A stretch of DNA of 64,000 bases from Marinitoga aeolica (lineage in GTDB: Bacteria; Thermotogota; Thermotogae; Petrotogales; Petrotogaceae): NCBI RefSeq assembly GCF_029910535.1, contig NZ_CP069362.1, positions 1,798,001 through 1,862,000 of the forward strand, read 5' to 3'. Positions 36,452-44,648 of the stretch are shown piece by piece. The position numbers and the translations under genes were made by a program. Below the pieces are notes generated by a model. The model ran no database searches, had not been told where the DNA came from, and worked only from the letters and a program-made list of their open reading frames with translations. Numbering within the stretch: position 1 is the first letter of the stretch; the number at the start of each line of letters is the position of its first letter.

Positions 36452-36676
36452 TTATTTTATCGTTAGAACAAAATTAAAATCTGGAATATAATTTGTAATT
36501 ATTAAAACAAATATAGCAAAGAAAATAATTAGATATAACCATTTACCTTTTTCAAATACCATGGAAAAAACAACAGCGGCCAATGCCTCTAAAACTATTG
36601 GTAATATTGGTATTTGTGAAAAAAAGACACCTAAAATAGCTATAAAAATAGCAGCATAAAAAATTAATATTTTCAT
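36452..36676 (-). CDS. Small membrane protein of the ABC exporter operon, unknown
   Basis: 74 residues, nearly all hydrophobic, with two or three helices (MKILIFYAAIFIAILGVFF, LEALAAVVFSMVF, LYLIIFFAIFVLIITNYI). The ribosome site is AGGGGTGT. It lies between the STAS gene and the permease with gaps of 4 and 11 bases, so it is almost certainly co-expressed. It could be an accessory subunit; no family is recognised. Confidence 0.6.
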   Translation of the reverse strand: MKILIFYAAIFIAILGVFFSQIPILPIVLEALAAVVFSMVFEKGKWLYLIIFFAIFVLIITNYIPDFNFVLTIK

Positions 36677-36687
36677 AAAAACACCCC

Positions 36688-36996
36688 TTATTTATTGATA
36701 TTGAAAACTTCTTGGAGCTTTAATAATGCGAACAATTTTTTAATTTTTTCATTCATATTTATTAGAACTAACTCTTTTCCCATTTCTTTTAATTTTCTTT
36801 GAAGGGAAATAAGCTGTCCTATTCCAGTACTATCAATTGTTATTAATTCTCTAAAATCCATAATTATTGTATTTATATCCTTTTTGGTTATTAGAGGCTT
36901 AACCTCATTTTCAAAATCATGAATATCATACAATGTAAATTCTCCAATAATTTTAACTGTATAAATCTTATTTCTTTGTACTTTTATTATTTTCAT
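36688..36996 (-). CDS. STAS-domain anti-sigma factor antagonist (SpoIIAA/RsbV-like)
   Basis: 102 residues, a single STAS domain. IMDFRELITIDSTGIGQLI carries the conserved DSTGIG, whose Ser is the phosphorylation site in SpoIIAA and RsbV. NTIIMDF and ELVLINMNEKIKKLFALLKL complete the fold. The usual partner kinase (SpoIIAB/RsbW) and sigma factor are not adjacent. Instead it heads an ABC exporter operon, which suggests a partner-switch input to transport or envelope stress. This link is inferred from position only. Confidence 0.85.
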   Translation of the reverse strand: MKIIKVQRNKIYTVKIIGEFTLYDIHDFENEVKPLITKKDINTIIMDFRELITIDSTGIGQLISLQRKLKEMGKELVLINMNEKIKKLFALLKLQEVFNINK

Positions 36997-37049
36997 AAAT
37001 CACCTCATTAATTAAAAATAATTTCAATATATATTATATCATATCACAA

Positions 37050-37070
37050 AAACCTCCTTTTCAGGAGGTT
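37050..37070 (-). terminator. Terminator hairpin, left copy of 21-bp direct repeat
   Basis: The hairpin AACCTCC-TTTTCA-GGAGGTT is preceded on the plus strand by a run of five A, so on the minus strand it ends in TTTTT and can stop transcription from tatD, or from a promoter inside the repeat element, before the STAS gene. An identical 21-bp copy lies at 37316-37336. Confidence 0.7.
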
Positions 37071-37315
37071 ATATTACAAACCGTTGACAAAATAAAATAT
37101 AAAAAAATAATATGAGTGAATCTTTGAAAATTCCCGAAAAAATGTGAATGAAGCCTGGCAATTTTGCATGGATGCAAAATTGAGCGAAACCGAACATGAA
37201 TGTGAGTTTTCGTGACAGGCGAGAATGAACATTTTTGAGGAATAAGAATTTTCACTGGATGAACAAATATTATTTTGATTATTTTATTTTGTACTTTGTC
37301 TACAAACTGAAATAT
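37071..37315 (+). repeat. Structured intergenic repeat element, copy B
   Basis: 245 bp between two identical 21-bp terminator hairpins. The ends are imperfect inverted repeats: ATATTACAAACCGTTGACAA at the left and, inward from the right, ATATTTCAGTTTGTAGACAA; both continue into AATAAAATA. Inside are the closing stem GCCTG (37153-37157) with CAGGC (37216-37220), hairpin 1 CAATTTTGC-ATGGAT-GCAAAATTG (37159-37182) and hairpin 2 ACATGAATGT (37194-37203). These match copy A with compensatory changes. The 64-codon open frame across it is not conserved. It may be a MITE-like element, a structured RNA, or both. Confidence 0.7.
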
Positions 37316-37336
37316 AAACCTCCTTTTCAGGAGGTT
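37316..37336 (+). terminator. Terminator hairpin, right copy of 21-bp direct repeat
   Basis: The same hairpin as 37050-37070, here followed on the plus strand by TTTTTTG. The minus-strand tail after it is short, so it is a poor terminator for tatD. The two copies divide the two T-runs of what looks like one original bidirectional terminator. Confidence 0.75.
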
Positions 37337-37344
37337 TTTTGTTG

Positions 37345-38103
37345 TTAAATATCAAATATTTTTCTTGAATTTTCTACTAAAATTTGTGAAGTATCTTCTA
37401 TATTCATATTTTTAATTTCAGCTATTTTTTGTATTACGTATTTCACATATGTAGGATTATTCTTCTTTCCCCTAAAAGGAACTGGTGTTAAAAAAGGTGA
37501 ATCTGTTTCTGGTAATATATATTCAATAGGTGTATTTTTTACAACTTCTACTAATGTATTATTATTTTTAAAGGTTATAGGACCATCAATACCAATATAA
37601 AATCCAAGATCTAAGAACTTTTTGGCCGTTTTCCAATCAGCAGAAAAGCAATGTACAACACCCAATTTATCTGGTAATCCTTCATTAATCAATATGTTAA
37701 ATGCATCATCGTAAGCTTCTCTTATATGTAAAATCAAAGGTAAGTTTAATTCTTTAGCTATTTGAATTTGATTTATAAATGAAGAAAACTGATCTTTTTT
37801 AGATGTGTATTCCCTGTAATAATCTAAACCTATTTCCCCAATAGCAATAACCTTCTCATTTTGTGCAAGAATCTTAATTGTATCAAAATCTTTATTTGAT
37901 AAATTAGATGAATCATTTGGATGGATGCCTACTGAGCAATAGATATTTTCATAAGAATTAGCTAACTCTACAGTTTTAAAAGAGTTTTCTACGTTTATTC
38001 CAACTTCTATTACAAATTCCATATTTTCTTTTTCAAATGAATTAATTATTTCATTCTTATTGTCTATTAAATTTAAATGGCAATGTGTGTCCACTAATTT
38101 CAA
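37345..38103 (-). CDS. tatD: TatD-family deoxyribonuclease
   Basis: 252 residues. A metal-dependent TIM barrel: VDTHCHLN (metal His pair near residues 5-7), AIGEIGLDYYREYTSKKDQ (Glu ligand), LPLILHIREAYDDAF, VVHCFSADWKTAK, and the final ETDSPFLTPVPFRGKKNNPTYV with the catalytic Asp. TatD proteins have 3'-5' DNase activity. The start lies three bases after the cupin stop, and lgt is further upstream on the same strand. Confidence 0.95.
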   Translation of the reverse strand: MKLVDTHCHLNLIDNKNEIINSFEKENMEFVIEVGINVENSFKTVELANSYENIYCSVGIHPNDSSNLSNKDFDTIKILAQNEKVIAIGEIGLDYYREYTSKKDQFSSFINQIQIAKELNLPLILHIREAYDDAFNILINEGLPDKLGVVHCFSADWKTAKKFLDLGFYIGIDGPITFKNNNTLVEVVKNTPIEYILPETDSPFLTPVPFRGKKNNPTYVKYVIQKIAEIKNMNIEDTSQILVENSRKIFDI

Positions 38104-38106
38104 TTA

Positions 38107-38469
38107 TCATTCCCCTCCACTTTTTGGAATTACACAAATAAATTGACTTTCACCATCATTAATATTTTTAAATTGATGTTCAACATTTGGCGGAACAAAA
38201 ACAAAATCTCCTTCTTCAGCAACAATGTATTCTTCACCATTAAATACTTCTAATTTACCTTTTAATACAAATACTTCGTGTTCCCAATTATGTGTATGTT
38301 TTGGGGAAAAACCATCTTTTTCTAAAGTAAATAATCTCATAACAAAATTTGGAGCACCTAACTTATTTCCAATTAAAACCCTTTTATGTGCCCCCTTTAC
38401 AGTTTTACCACCGTCATCATATGTAATTGGTTCAACATCCATAGCTTTTCCAATATAAGCTTTTTCCAT
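38107..38469 (-). CDS. Cupin-domain protein
   Basis: 120 residues, one small cupin barrel. The metal-binding signature is SPKHTHNWEHEVFVLKGKLEVFNG (His, His, Glu) and later VPPNVEHQFKNI (the last His). Such single-domain cupins have varied or unknown roles. It sits between lgt and tatD on the minus strand with a close fit to tatD. A specific substrate cannot be given. Confidence 0.85.
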   Translation of the reverse strand: MEKAYIGKAMDVEPITYDDGGKTVKGAHKRVLIGNKLGAPNFVMRLFTLEKDGFSPKHTHNWEHEVFVLKGKLEVFNGEEYIVAEEGDFVFVPPNVEHQFKNINDGESQFICVIPKSGGE

Positions 38470-38501
38470 AATCTACCTCCTCAACAGAAGACTTATAAAT
38501 T

Positions 38502-39377
38502 TTAATTTCTTTGATATTTTTTTAGCGTAAAATACATTATTATACCAATAAATATAAATAAAATACTAATTAATACAGCAACTTTCATTCCCGCGAACAT
38601 TAATGAATCTGTTCTTAAAAGTTCTATCCATGCCCTTCCAGCAGAGTATAAAATTAGGTATAAAGAAATAATCTCTCCATCAAATTTCTTTTTATTTCTT
38701 GCATAATAAAATAAAAATAGAAATATTCCTAAATCCCATATTGATTCATATAAAAATGTAGGATGAAAATATTCGAATTTTTCATATCCTGGCATTCTAT
38801 ATGGAGCTGGAATATACATTTTCCACGGAAGGTTTGTAGGACCACCGTAAGCTTCGTAATTAAAAAAGTTTCCCCATCTTCCAATTGCCTGTCCCAAAGG
38901 TAATACGTGAGCCATTAAATCTAACCCTTTTAAAAAACTAAAAGTTATATTTTTTTTCAATTTGGTATAAAGATATACTGATAATAAAGCTCCCAAAATT
39001 CCACCATGTATAGCCATCCCACCATGCCATGTTTTAAATATTTCAGAAGGTGTTTTGGAATATATTTCCCAATTAAAAGTTACATAATATAATCGAGCGC
39101 CAATAATTGCGAAGACAATTCCTATTATAACAGCTGTAGATAAATCATCCTCGGAAATATTCCACATTTTTGCAGTATTGTTAGCCAGATAAAAACTAAG
39201 AAAAACTCCTGTTGCTATAAGTAGTCCATACCATCTAATTTGTAAATTTCCTAAGGTTAATAATACAGGATTTAAAATAATCTTGCCAGAAAATACACCA
39301 GGTAATAAAAAAATTATCAAAAGTAAAATAAAAGATGTAGAAATGATAAAAACATTTTTAAATAGTTTATCTTGCAT
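38502..39377 (-). CDS. lgt: Prolipoprotein diacylglyceryl transferase
   Basis: 291 residues from ATG 39377 after AAGGGGGTAC; the longer frame upstream runs back across the divergent promoter region towards the tRNA gene and is not real. Seven membrane helices are visible. Signature: VLPLGQAIGRWGNFFNYEAYGGPT, with the conserved Arg and Asn, plus HGGMAIHGGILGAL and YHPTFLYESIWD-like FHPTFLYESIWDLGIF. It moves diacylglycerol from phosphatidylglycerol to lipobox Cys residues. The C-terminal RAWIELLRTDSL is typical. Confidence 0.95.
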   Translation of the reverse strand: MQDKLFKNVFIISTSFILLLIIFLLPGVFSGKIILNPVLLTLGNLQIRWYGLLIATGVFLSFYLANNTAKMWNISEDDLSTAVIIGIVFAIIGARLYYVTFNWEIYSKTPSEIFKTWHGGMAIHGGILGALLSVYLYTKLKKNITFSFLKGLDLMAHVLPLGQAIGRWGNFFNYEAYGGPTNLPWKMYIPAPYRMPGYEKFEYFHPTFLYESIWDLGIFLFLFYYARNKKKFDGEIISLYLILYSAGRAWIELLRTDSLMFAGMKVAVLISILFIFIGIIMYFTLKKYQRN

Positions 39378-39388
39378 AAAGTACCCCC

Positions 39389-39417
39389 TTGAAAAATTTT
39401 TCGAAAAATGATATAAT
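39389..39417 (+). promoter_or_regulatory. Promoter of tRNA-Gly
   Basis: TTGAAA (39389-39394), a 17-bp spacer, and TATAAT (39412-39417) with TG one base before it. The tRNA begins 12 bases after the -10. It overlaps the divergent lgt leader. Confidence 0.75.
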
Positions 39418-39428
39418 AAATAACCGAT

Positions 39429-39504
39429 GCGGGTGTAGCTCAGTTGGTAGAGCATCAGCTTCCCAAGCTGAGGGTCGCGGGTTCGAGTCCCGTCGCCCGC
39501 TCCA
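39429..39504 (+). tRNA. tRNA-Gly (anticodon CCC)
   Basis: A 76-base cloverleaf including an encoded CCA. The acceptor GCGGGTG pairs with CGCCCGC (one G-U). The D arm is GCTCAGTTGGTAGAGC; the anticodon stem CAGCT/AGCTG encloses TTCCCAA with CCC at 39462-39464. The T arm has GCGGGTTCGAGTCCCGT. It reads GGG codons, rare in this AT-rich genome. Confidence 0.97.
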
Positions 39505-39507
39505 TTT

Positions 39508-40722
39508 TTATTCTATCATAAGGTGATCCCTATTCTTATCGGCAAAGATTTCTTTAAAAATGGCGTGTAAATCAGCTTTTGAAAAAATTCCACCTTTCTT
39601 TGCTACTTCTTCATCGATTTTTTCCAAGCTTTCTAACCCTTTGACGTTTGAAACAATTATAGCTCCTTCTGGTTCAGACATAATTTTATTATATTTTGTG
39701 ATTACATCTATATTTGGTTTAATAGTTTCTATATTATCTAAATTATCCATTTTTTCATTTTCTATAAAAGATTCAATATTATCATTTTCGTTTTTAATTT
39801 CCTCTTCGATTTCACTTTCGTTTGCATTTTTAGTTTCAATTTCGGAATGTTCTTCTGTATTTTCTGGAATTACGTTTTCTTCTTCTAAAACATCTTCGAT
39901 ATCTATATTAATATCTTTATTTTCTTCAGGTAAAGATTCTTCTAATAAGGAATTAACATCAAGTTCTTCCAGATTAGTTTCAACAGTTTCAACGGATTGA
40001 TTATTTGGAACATTAATAGGTTCAATGGGTTCACTTTCATCTATATCCATTTTCTTTTTCATTTTTTCATATTCATTCCATAGTTCTTCTAACTCATCTA
40101 TTTTTACTTCAAGTATTTCTTCCACAGGAATAGAAGCTTCTTCCTCAACTTCTTCGAGTTCGAGAGGTTCTTCGATAGTTTTAACTTCTGTTACTTTTTT
40201 ACCAAATGAATATTTCTTTAGAATAAAAAAGTAAATTAAAAACGCCATAACTGCTACAACGAAAAATATTACGAATGAAACTAATATGTAATAAAACCAA
40301 CCAATCTTCAAATTATTATTTGTAGTGGCTTCAGTAGCTGGTAATGAAGATTTTATTTTTAAAGATTCAAAATGTAAGTTTTCCTGAATATTTCCTTCTT
40401 CTATGCTTTTTAGAGCAAGTGCGACTTTTGGATCACTTGCATAATCTTTTAAATAATTTTTTGCCTCCTTATACTTTTTTAAATAAAATTTTGTCCAACC
40501 CAGCATATATCTAATATCAGGATATTTTATTTCAATTTCAGCGGAAAGTTTTAGAGCTTCTTCAAAAAATCTTTCGGCGCTTTTATATTCACCAGTTTGA
40601 AAAGCACTTTTTCCGTTAAAATAATATACTTCTGCCTTATCCAGAAATGTCTGGCTGTATAAGGACAATATTGATAGTAAAAATAGAATTAAAAAAATTT
40701 TTTTTAATAATGAGCTATCCAT
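39508..40722 (-). CDS. Membrane protein with periplasmic TPRs and long acidic cytoplasmic tail, unknown
   Basis: 404 residues. A signal peptide or anchor (about 6-23) is followed by two or three TPR-like units (SAFQTGEYKSAERFFEEALKL, YMLGWTKFYLKKYKEAKNYL), a membrane helix (about 143-170) and then about 235 residues rich in Glu, Asp and Asn. The acidic stretch looks disordered and ends in a more ordered helix (GGIFSKADLHAIFKEIF). It overlaps the upstream pseudo-lipase gene by 19 bases, so the two are coupled. Its stop lies three bases from the convergent tRNA. No enzymatic role is seen; an adaptor or scaffold is possible. Confidence 0.6.
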   Translation of the reverse strand: MDSSLLKKIFLILFLLSILSLYSQTFLDKAEVYYFNGKSAFQTGEYKSAERFFEEALKLSAEIEIKYPDIRYMLGWTKFYLKKYKEAKNYLKDYASDPKVALALKSIEEGNIQENLHFESLKIKSSLPATEATTNNNLKIGWFYYILVSFVIFFVVAVMAFLIYFFILKKYSFGKKVTEVKTIEEPLELEEVEEEASIPVEEILEVKIDELEELWNEYEKMKKKMDIDESEPIEPINVPNNQSVETVETNLEELDVNSLLEESLPEENKDINIDIEDVLEEENVIPENTEEHSEIETKNANESEIEEEIKNENDNIESFIENEKMDNLDNIETIKPNIDVITKYNKIMSEPEGAIIVSNVKGLESLEKIDEEVAKKGGIFSKADLHAIFKEIFADKNRDHLMIE

Positions 40723-43259
40723 AACTCAAATCCCCCATCTTTTTTTATAAAAATTAAGAATGAATTTTTATCATAATACGTAACATCAATAATGTCTAAC
40801 TTGTTAAATGTTTGATATTCACCAGGAAATACTTTGTTTTTCATATCAATATATGTAATATAGTTTTTATCAAAAATCCATAGTTTATCATTATTCTCTA
40901 ACATTTTTAGTTTTCCAACATCGCTGTCACCAAGAATTTGAACCTTTGAATTTTTTGTATCATATACCAATAATTTATAATCTGAGGTTAGAAGGTATAT
41001 GTAGTAGGAGCGTGAAAAATAATCTACAAAATAATCAATATCTTTTTTTATTATACTTTCAATTCCAGATTTAGTTACAACAGTTTTCCATTGTCCATCT
41101 TTTCTTTTTAATATTTTGTCTCCTAAAATTATATAATAGTCATTATTTAATACTTTTAAACCAATAAACAATTTTTTAGTGTCAATAAGTTGATCATTCT
41201 CGGAAATTTTAGCCAGTCCATCAGCGTAATCAACATAAATATATTTTCTTATTTCCGGTAAATAAAAAACATTATCATGAATATCAAAATCAATGTTTCT
41301 AATCTTGATAAATTCATGTGAACTATTGTCAATAGCATAAACGCCATCATTTGTTGTGACATATAGTCTGTTTTTATATTCTAAACTACCTAAGGTTTTT
41401 TTATTCAAAATATTTTTTCCATCCAGATCAAAAATCCCTTTATTTGTAATCAAGAGGACGTTACCATTTAGATTATAAATTTTTCCATATGTAATATTAT
41501 TTAAATATAGTAATTGTTCTGAAAAATTTAATAAATTTTCTTTTTGATATTTTATAGGTTTTTTATAGATTTCAGAAATAACTTCTTTTTTCTTTTCTTC
41601 AGTAATAATTTTTTTAGAGAGTTCTTTTTTGTTTTCTGGAAAGTTATCATCTTTAATTTCTGGTATATTGACTTTCTCTATTCCATAAGAAAGATTTTTT
41701 TGTAACAATTTTAGAACATTGTTATCAGAAAACAATTTATTATATGGCAGTTTAAATGTATACATTTTAGCACCATCAAGTTTTGCGCTGTCGATTGTAA
41801 CCAAACCGTCACCATATCCGCTAATAAATTCAGGATAAAAGGTAGCTAATTTAGTATTTTTTATATGGATAGTAATATCTGGTATAGTGCCAGTATAAAT
41901 ATAATATTTAATATCTTTTCTTCTTTCTAATGAATTTATTTTTTTAATAAATTTAGAATCTGGTAATAGTTCTTTATAATATGAAGAAATAAGTTCGATT
42001 TTAGATGAAATGTTTAAAAACAAAGAGTTATATTCTTCTTTATTAAGTCCATAGGTTAATTCTATAACCTCAGGACTTTTTTTATAAATAACGTTATAAT
42101 AAATTGGATTAACTGTATTTATTCCTTTGTTTGGTGGTGAAAACATACTGATAGTTCTAACATTTTTAATCTCAGGATGTTTTTCTAAAGCATAACGAAC
42201 AATTAAGCTTCCAATACCTTGAGTTATTATGTCGAATTGTTTATTTTGTTTAGCCTTTAGTTCTGAAGCAAAACGTTCAGCTTCAAATTCAAGATAGCTG
42301 TTTGACCCTGTTCTGATATAATATCCAAAAAACGCATCCATATAACTTTTGGGTTTTGTTTCCAATAATGGATATTTATAATACCATATGGTTCTATTAG
42401 GGAAATATAAACTCCATACATTTTCTCCATATATATTGTTTATGGTTTGTGTGTTGGGTATAAAACCAAGAAAGTTATTATCTATACCTGGTACTAATAA
42501 CAAATCAGGTTCTAAAGAAGGTGGCTTATCTATTAATGTTTTTAAACCAAAAGAAACTTCTTTGGGACTAGGATCAACATATAATCCAAATTTTGAAAAA
42601 TGAAAGGTATTTGCCTGAACAACATATGAACCTAATGATTCATCTTTATATATTTCACATCCTGGTAATTTTTTTATTATGGGTGGATTATCATCTGAAG
42701 CATAAATAATTGAGAAATTATTAAAATTATCACCATAATAAAGATCCATGGGAATTCTATATTTGATTTTAATAGGTTTTAAAGATGATTCTTCTTTTTT
42801 ATCATCTGGGATTATTTCATAAATTGGGCCATAAAAGTTCCCCATAGTTTTTAAATTTTGATATTCTGCTGAGTTTTCTTTTAATGGTTTTATTGTAAAA
42901 GTTTTTTTATATTGAAAAGCATCTGGAGGAACATATAAAAATAAATCTGATATAGAAGCAGATTTAGCTTCTTTTTCGATTTTTAATCTTTTTGTAGTAA
43001 AACGAGGAATAAAGAAAATAATGCCAACAATTAATATGATAAAAAGCAAAAAACCTCCAAGCAACACTATCTTTTTCTTTTTCTCAAGCTGCTTGAAGTT
43101 TTTAATATTATTTATTATCTCTTTTAAGTTTATTTTTTTTCCTTTTTCTGCTTTTTTAAATTTAACCTTTTTAAAGATTCCCAACAATTTACTTAAATCG
43201 AACTTTTTCTCTTTTTTTAGCTCATTATTTTTTTCTTTTTTCTTTTCTTTTTTAGCCAT
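40704..43259 (-). CDS. Membrane-anchored alpha/beta-hydrolase-like pseudoenzyme with C-terminal beta-propeller
   Basis: 851 residues from ATG 43259, which has AAAGGA at proper spacing. A very basic cytoplasmic tail (1-63) precedes one membrane helix (about 64-88). The middle, about 240-530, resembles lipases of the LCAT/PGAP1 type: DIITQGIGSLIVRYALEKHPE stands where GHSxGG is expected, so the nucleophile Ser is Gly; SGYGDGLVTIDSAKL keeps the acid; the His segment reads LPYNKLFSD, lacking His. All of this points to a dead active site. From about 575 on, short repeated beta strands (GVYAIDNSSHEF, YYIILGDKIL, YKLLVYDTKN) suggest a propeller. Function unknown. Confidence 0.6.
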   Translation of the reverse strand: MAKKEKKKEKNNELKKEKKFDLSKLLGIFKKVKFKKAEKGKKINLKEIINNIKNFKQLEKKKKIVLLGGFLLFIILIVGIIFFIPRFTTKRLKIEKEAKSASISDLFLYVPPDAFQYKKTFTIKPLKENSAEYQNLKTMGNFYGPIYEIIPDDKKEESSLKPIKIKYRIPMDLYYGDNFNNFSIIYASDDNPPIIKKLPGCEIYKDESLGSYVVQANTFHFSKFGLYVDPSPKEVSFGLKTLIDKPPSLEPDLLLVPGIDNNFLGFIPNTQTINNIYGENVWSLYFPNRTIWYYKYPLLETKPKSYMDAFFGYYIRTGSNSYLEFEAERFASELKAKQNKQFDIITQGIGSLIVRYALEKHPEIKNVRTISMFSPPNKGINTVNPIYYNVIYKKSPEVIELTYGLNKEEYNSLFLNISSKIELISSYYKELLPDSKFIKKINSLERRKDIKYYIYTGTIPDITIHIKNTKLATFYPEFISGYGDGLVTIDSAKLDGAKMYTFKLPYNKLFSDNNVLKLLQKNLSYGIEKVNIPEIKDDNFPENKKELSKKIITEEKKKEVISEIYKKPIKYQKENLLNFSEQLLYLNNITYGKIYNLNGNVLLITNKGIFDLDGKNILNKKTLGSLEYKNRLYVTTNDGVYAIDNSSHEFIKIRNIDFDIHDNVFYLPEIRKYIYVDYADGLAKISENDQLIDTKKLFIGLKVLNNDYYIILGDKILKRKDGQWKTVVTKSGIESIIKKDIDYFVDYFSRSYYIYLLTSDYKLLVYDTKNSKVQILGDSDVGKLKMLENNDKLWIFDKNYITYIDMKNKVFPGEYQTFNKLDIIDVTYYDKNSFLIFIKKDGGFELWIAHY

Positions 43260-43261
43260 TC

Positions 43262-44119
43262 TCATTTCCTTTCAATTAAGGATTTTATTTTTTGTAATTC
43301 TTCAATAAAGTCAATAAATTTTAGGCTTAAAAGTATTGAAATTGTTTCACTGAATAAATTATTGGCATAAATTTTAGCTTTTTCTGGAGATAAGATTTTT
43401 AAGAATGTAAATTTGTTTTCATCTCTATTTAAATCCTTTCCAACATCTTCGAAATTTCCATATATATCTTTTAAATCATCATAAATTTGAAAAGCTATTC
43501 CAAAATTCTTACCTGCTTTTTTTAAAGAATTGAATTCCTCTTTTTTATTTAACAATAATGGTGAACACGCAAAGGAAAATTCAAATAGTGCCGAGGTTTT
43601 TTTTCTATACATATTTTCTATATCTGACTTTGTTGGTTTGATTATATTTTTCTCAAATGCTACATCTAAAGTTTCACCTTCGATTAGGTTTAATATTGTT
43701 TCAGAAAAAAAAGCGTTTAAATATCTCGATTCATTATCATCAAATTCTGCAAATATTTTAAAGGGTAAAATAAAACCCAGATCTCCTGTTAAAATAGCTC
43801 TCCACTCACTAAATTTTTTATGATTTGACATATTGCCACGACGATAGTTGCTATTATCTATGGCTGGTAGATCGTCGTGTATTAATGAGGCCGTATGAAT
43901 AATTTCAGTTGCAAAACCTATTTTAAGAAGTTTTTCTTCATCTATATCATAATATCGTCCAATATTGTAAATTATCCATGGGCGTAATCTTTTTCCTCCA
44001 GAAAAAAAAGAATATTCCAGTGAAGTTTTTAAAAGATTAGATAAATCTAAAGATTCAAAAAAAGAATGAGATTTTTTATCAAATAAATTTTTAAAATCAC
44101 TTATTTTCATCGTTTTCAT
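43262..44119 (-). CDS. Polyprenyl synthetase (farnesyl/geranylgeranyl diphosphate synthase type)
   Basis: About 285 residues. The first Asp-rich motif is LIHDDLPAIDNSNYRRG and the second FQIYDDLKDIYG, with GGKRLRPWI near the N terminus and GEWRAILTGDLGF-like WRAILTGD between. It condenses isopentenyl diphosphate with allylic diphosphates. The two extra residues in the first motif (DDLPAID) fit bacterial short-chain synthases. Several in-frame ATGs exist (44140, 44128, 44119, 44110); 44119 has the best spacing from GAAGGG. Whichever is used, the start lies inside the nuclease gene upstream. Confidence 0.9.
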   Translation of the reverse strand: MKTMKISDFKNLFDKKSHSFFESLDLSNLLKTSLEYSFFSGGKRLRPWIIYNIGRYYDIDEEKLLKIGFATEIIHTASLIHDDLPAIDNSNYRRGNMSNHKKFSEWRAILTGDLGFILPFKIFAEFDDNESRYLNAFFSETILNLIEGETLDVAFEKNIIKPTKSDIENMYRKKTSALFEFSFACSPLLLNKKEEFNSLKKAGKNFGIAFQIYDDLKDIYGNFEDVGKDLNRDENKFTFLKILSPEKAKIYANNLFSETISILLSLKFIDFIEELQKIKSLIERK

Positions 44120-44648
44120 TATTTTCATTCCCTTCATCAAAAAAATGCTTCTTTATAGTATCAATATCAAAATTTTCCAGGAACTCCTTGAATTCTTTTC
44201 TTTTATTTTCCTCATTTTCGGAATCATGGTCTTCTATGGGGATAAAAGATATATCTATTCCATTATCGATAGCTAACTTATCTTTAACGTATATGGGTAT
44301 CTTACTTTTAATAGCTAATATTAATGCATCAGATGGTCTTGAGTCAATTACTATTTCGTTATCATCCTTTTCAAGGAAAATGTTGGAATAATATATATCA
44401 TTTTCCATGTTATTTATTTCTATTTTTTTTAAAGAATATCCTTCATTTTCTAATATATTCAGTAAAAGGTCATGAGTTAATGGCCTTGGAGTTTTTTGCT
44501 CATTAATAGCCAGGGCTAGATAAGTTGCTTCACAAGCTCCTATCCATATTGGAAGACCTATATGTGTGTTTTCTATTCGTAAAAAAACAACAGGGGAATT
44601 GGAAACTTTATCTAAACCCATTGTTATCACATCAACTTTTTTTAACAT
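44097..44648 (-). CDS. Bifunctional nuclease family protein (DUF151/BFN)
   Basis: 183 residues from ATG 44648, overlapping the plsC stop as TGATG. The BFN domain fills about 1-140: VVFLRIENTHIGLPIWIGACEATYLALAI, TPRPLTHDLLLNIL and DSRPSDALILAIKSKIPIYV. The last is the conserved SRPSDAxxLA element. Thermotoga maritima TM0160 is a structural example of the family. The acidic tail (about 140-183) includes a UVR-like helix KRKEFKEFLENF. The nuclease role is taken from family knowledge. Confidence 0.92.
   Translation of the reverse strand: MLKKVDVITMGLDKVSNSPVVFLRIENTHIGLPIWIGACEATYLALAINEQKTPRPLTHDLLLNILENEGYSLKKIEINNMENDIYYSNIFLEKDDNEIVIDSRPSDALILAIKSKIPIYVKDKLAIDNGIDISFIPIEDHDSENEENKRKEFKEFLENFDIDTIKKHFFDEGNENNENDENK

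Noticed and set aside
37061-37255. 64-codon open frame on the minus strand in element B
   Set aside because: It runs through the repeat and a terminator hairpin, without a ribosome site or conservation in copy A.
39378-39455. N-terminal extension of lgt reading through the tRNA promoter
   Set aside because: AAGGGGGTAC precedes ATG 39377, and the extension contains the -10 and the 5' end of the tRNA-Gly gene on the other strand.
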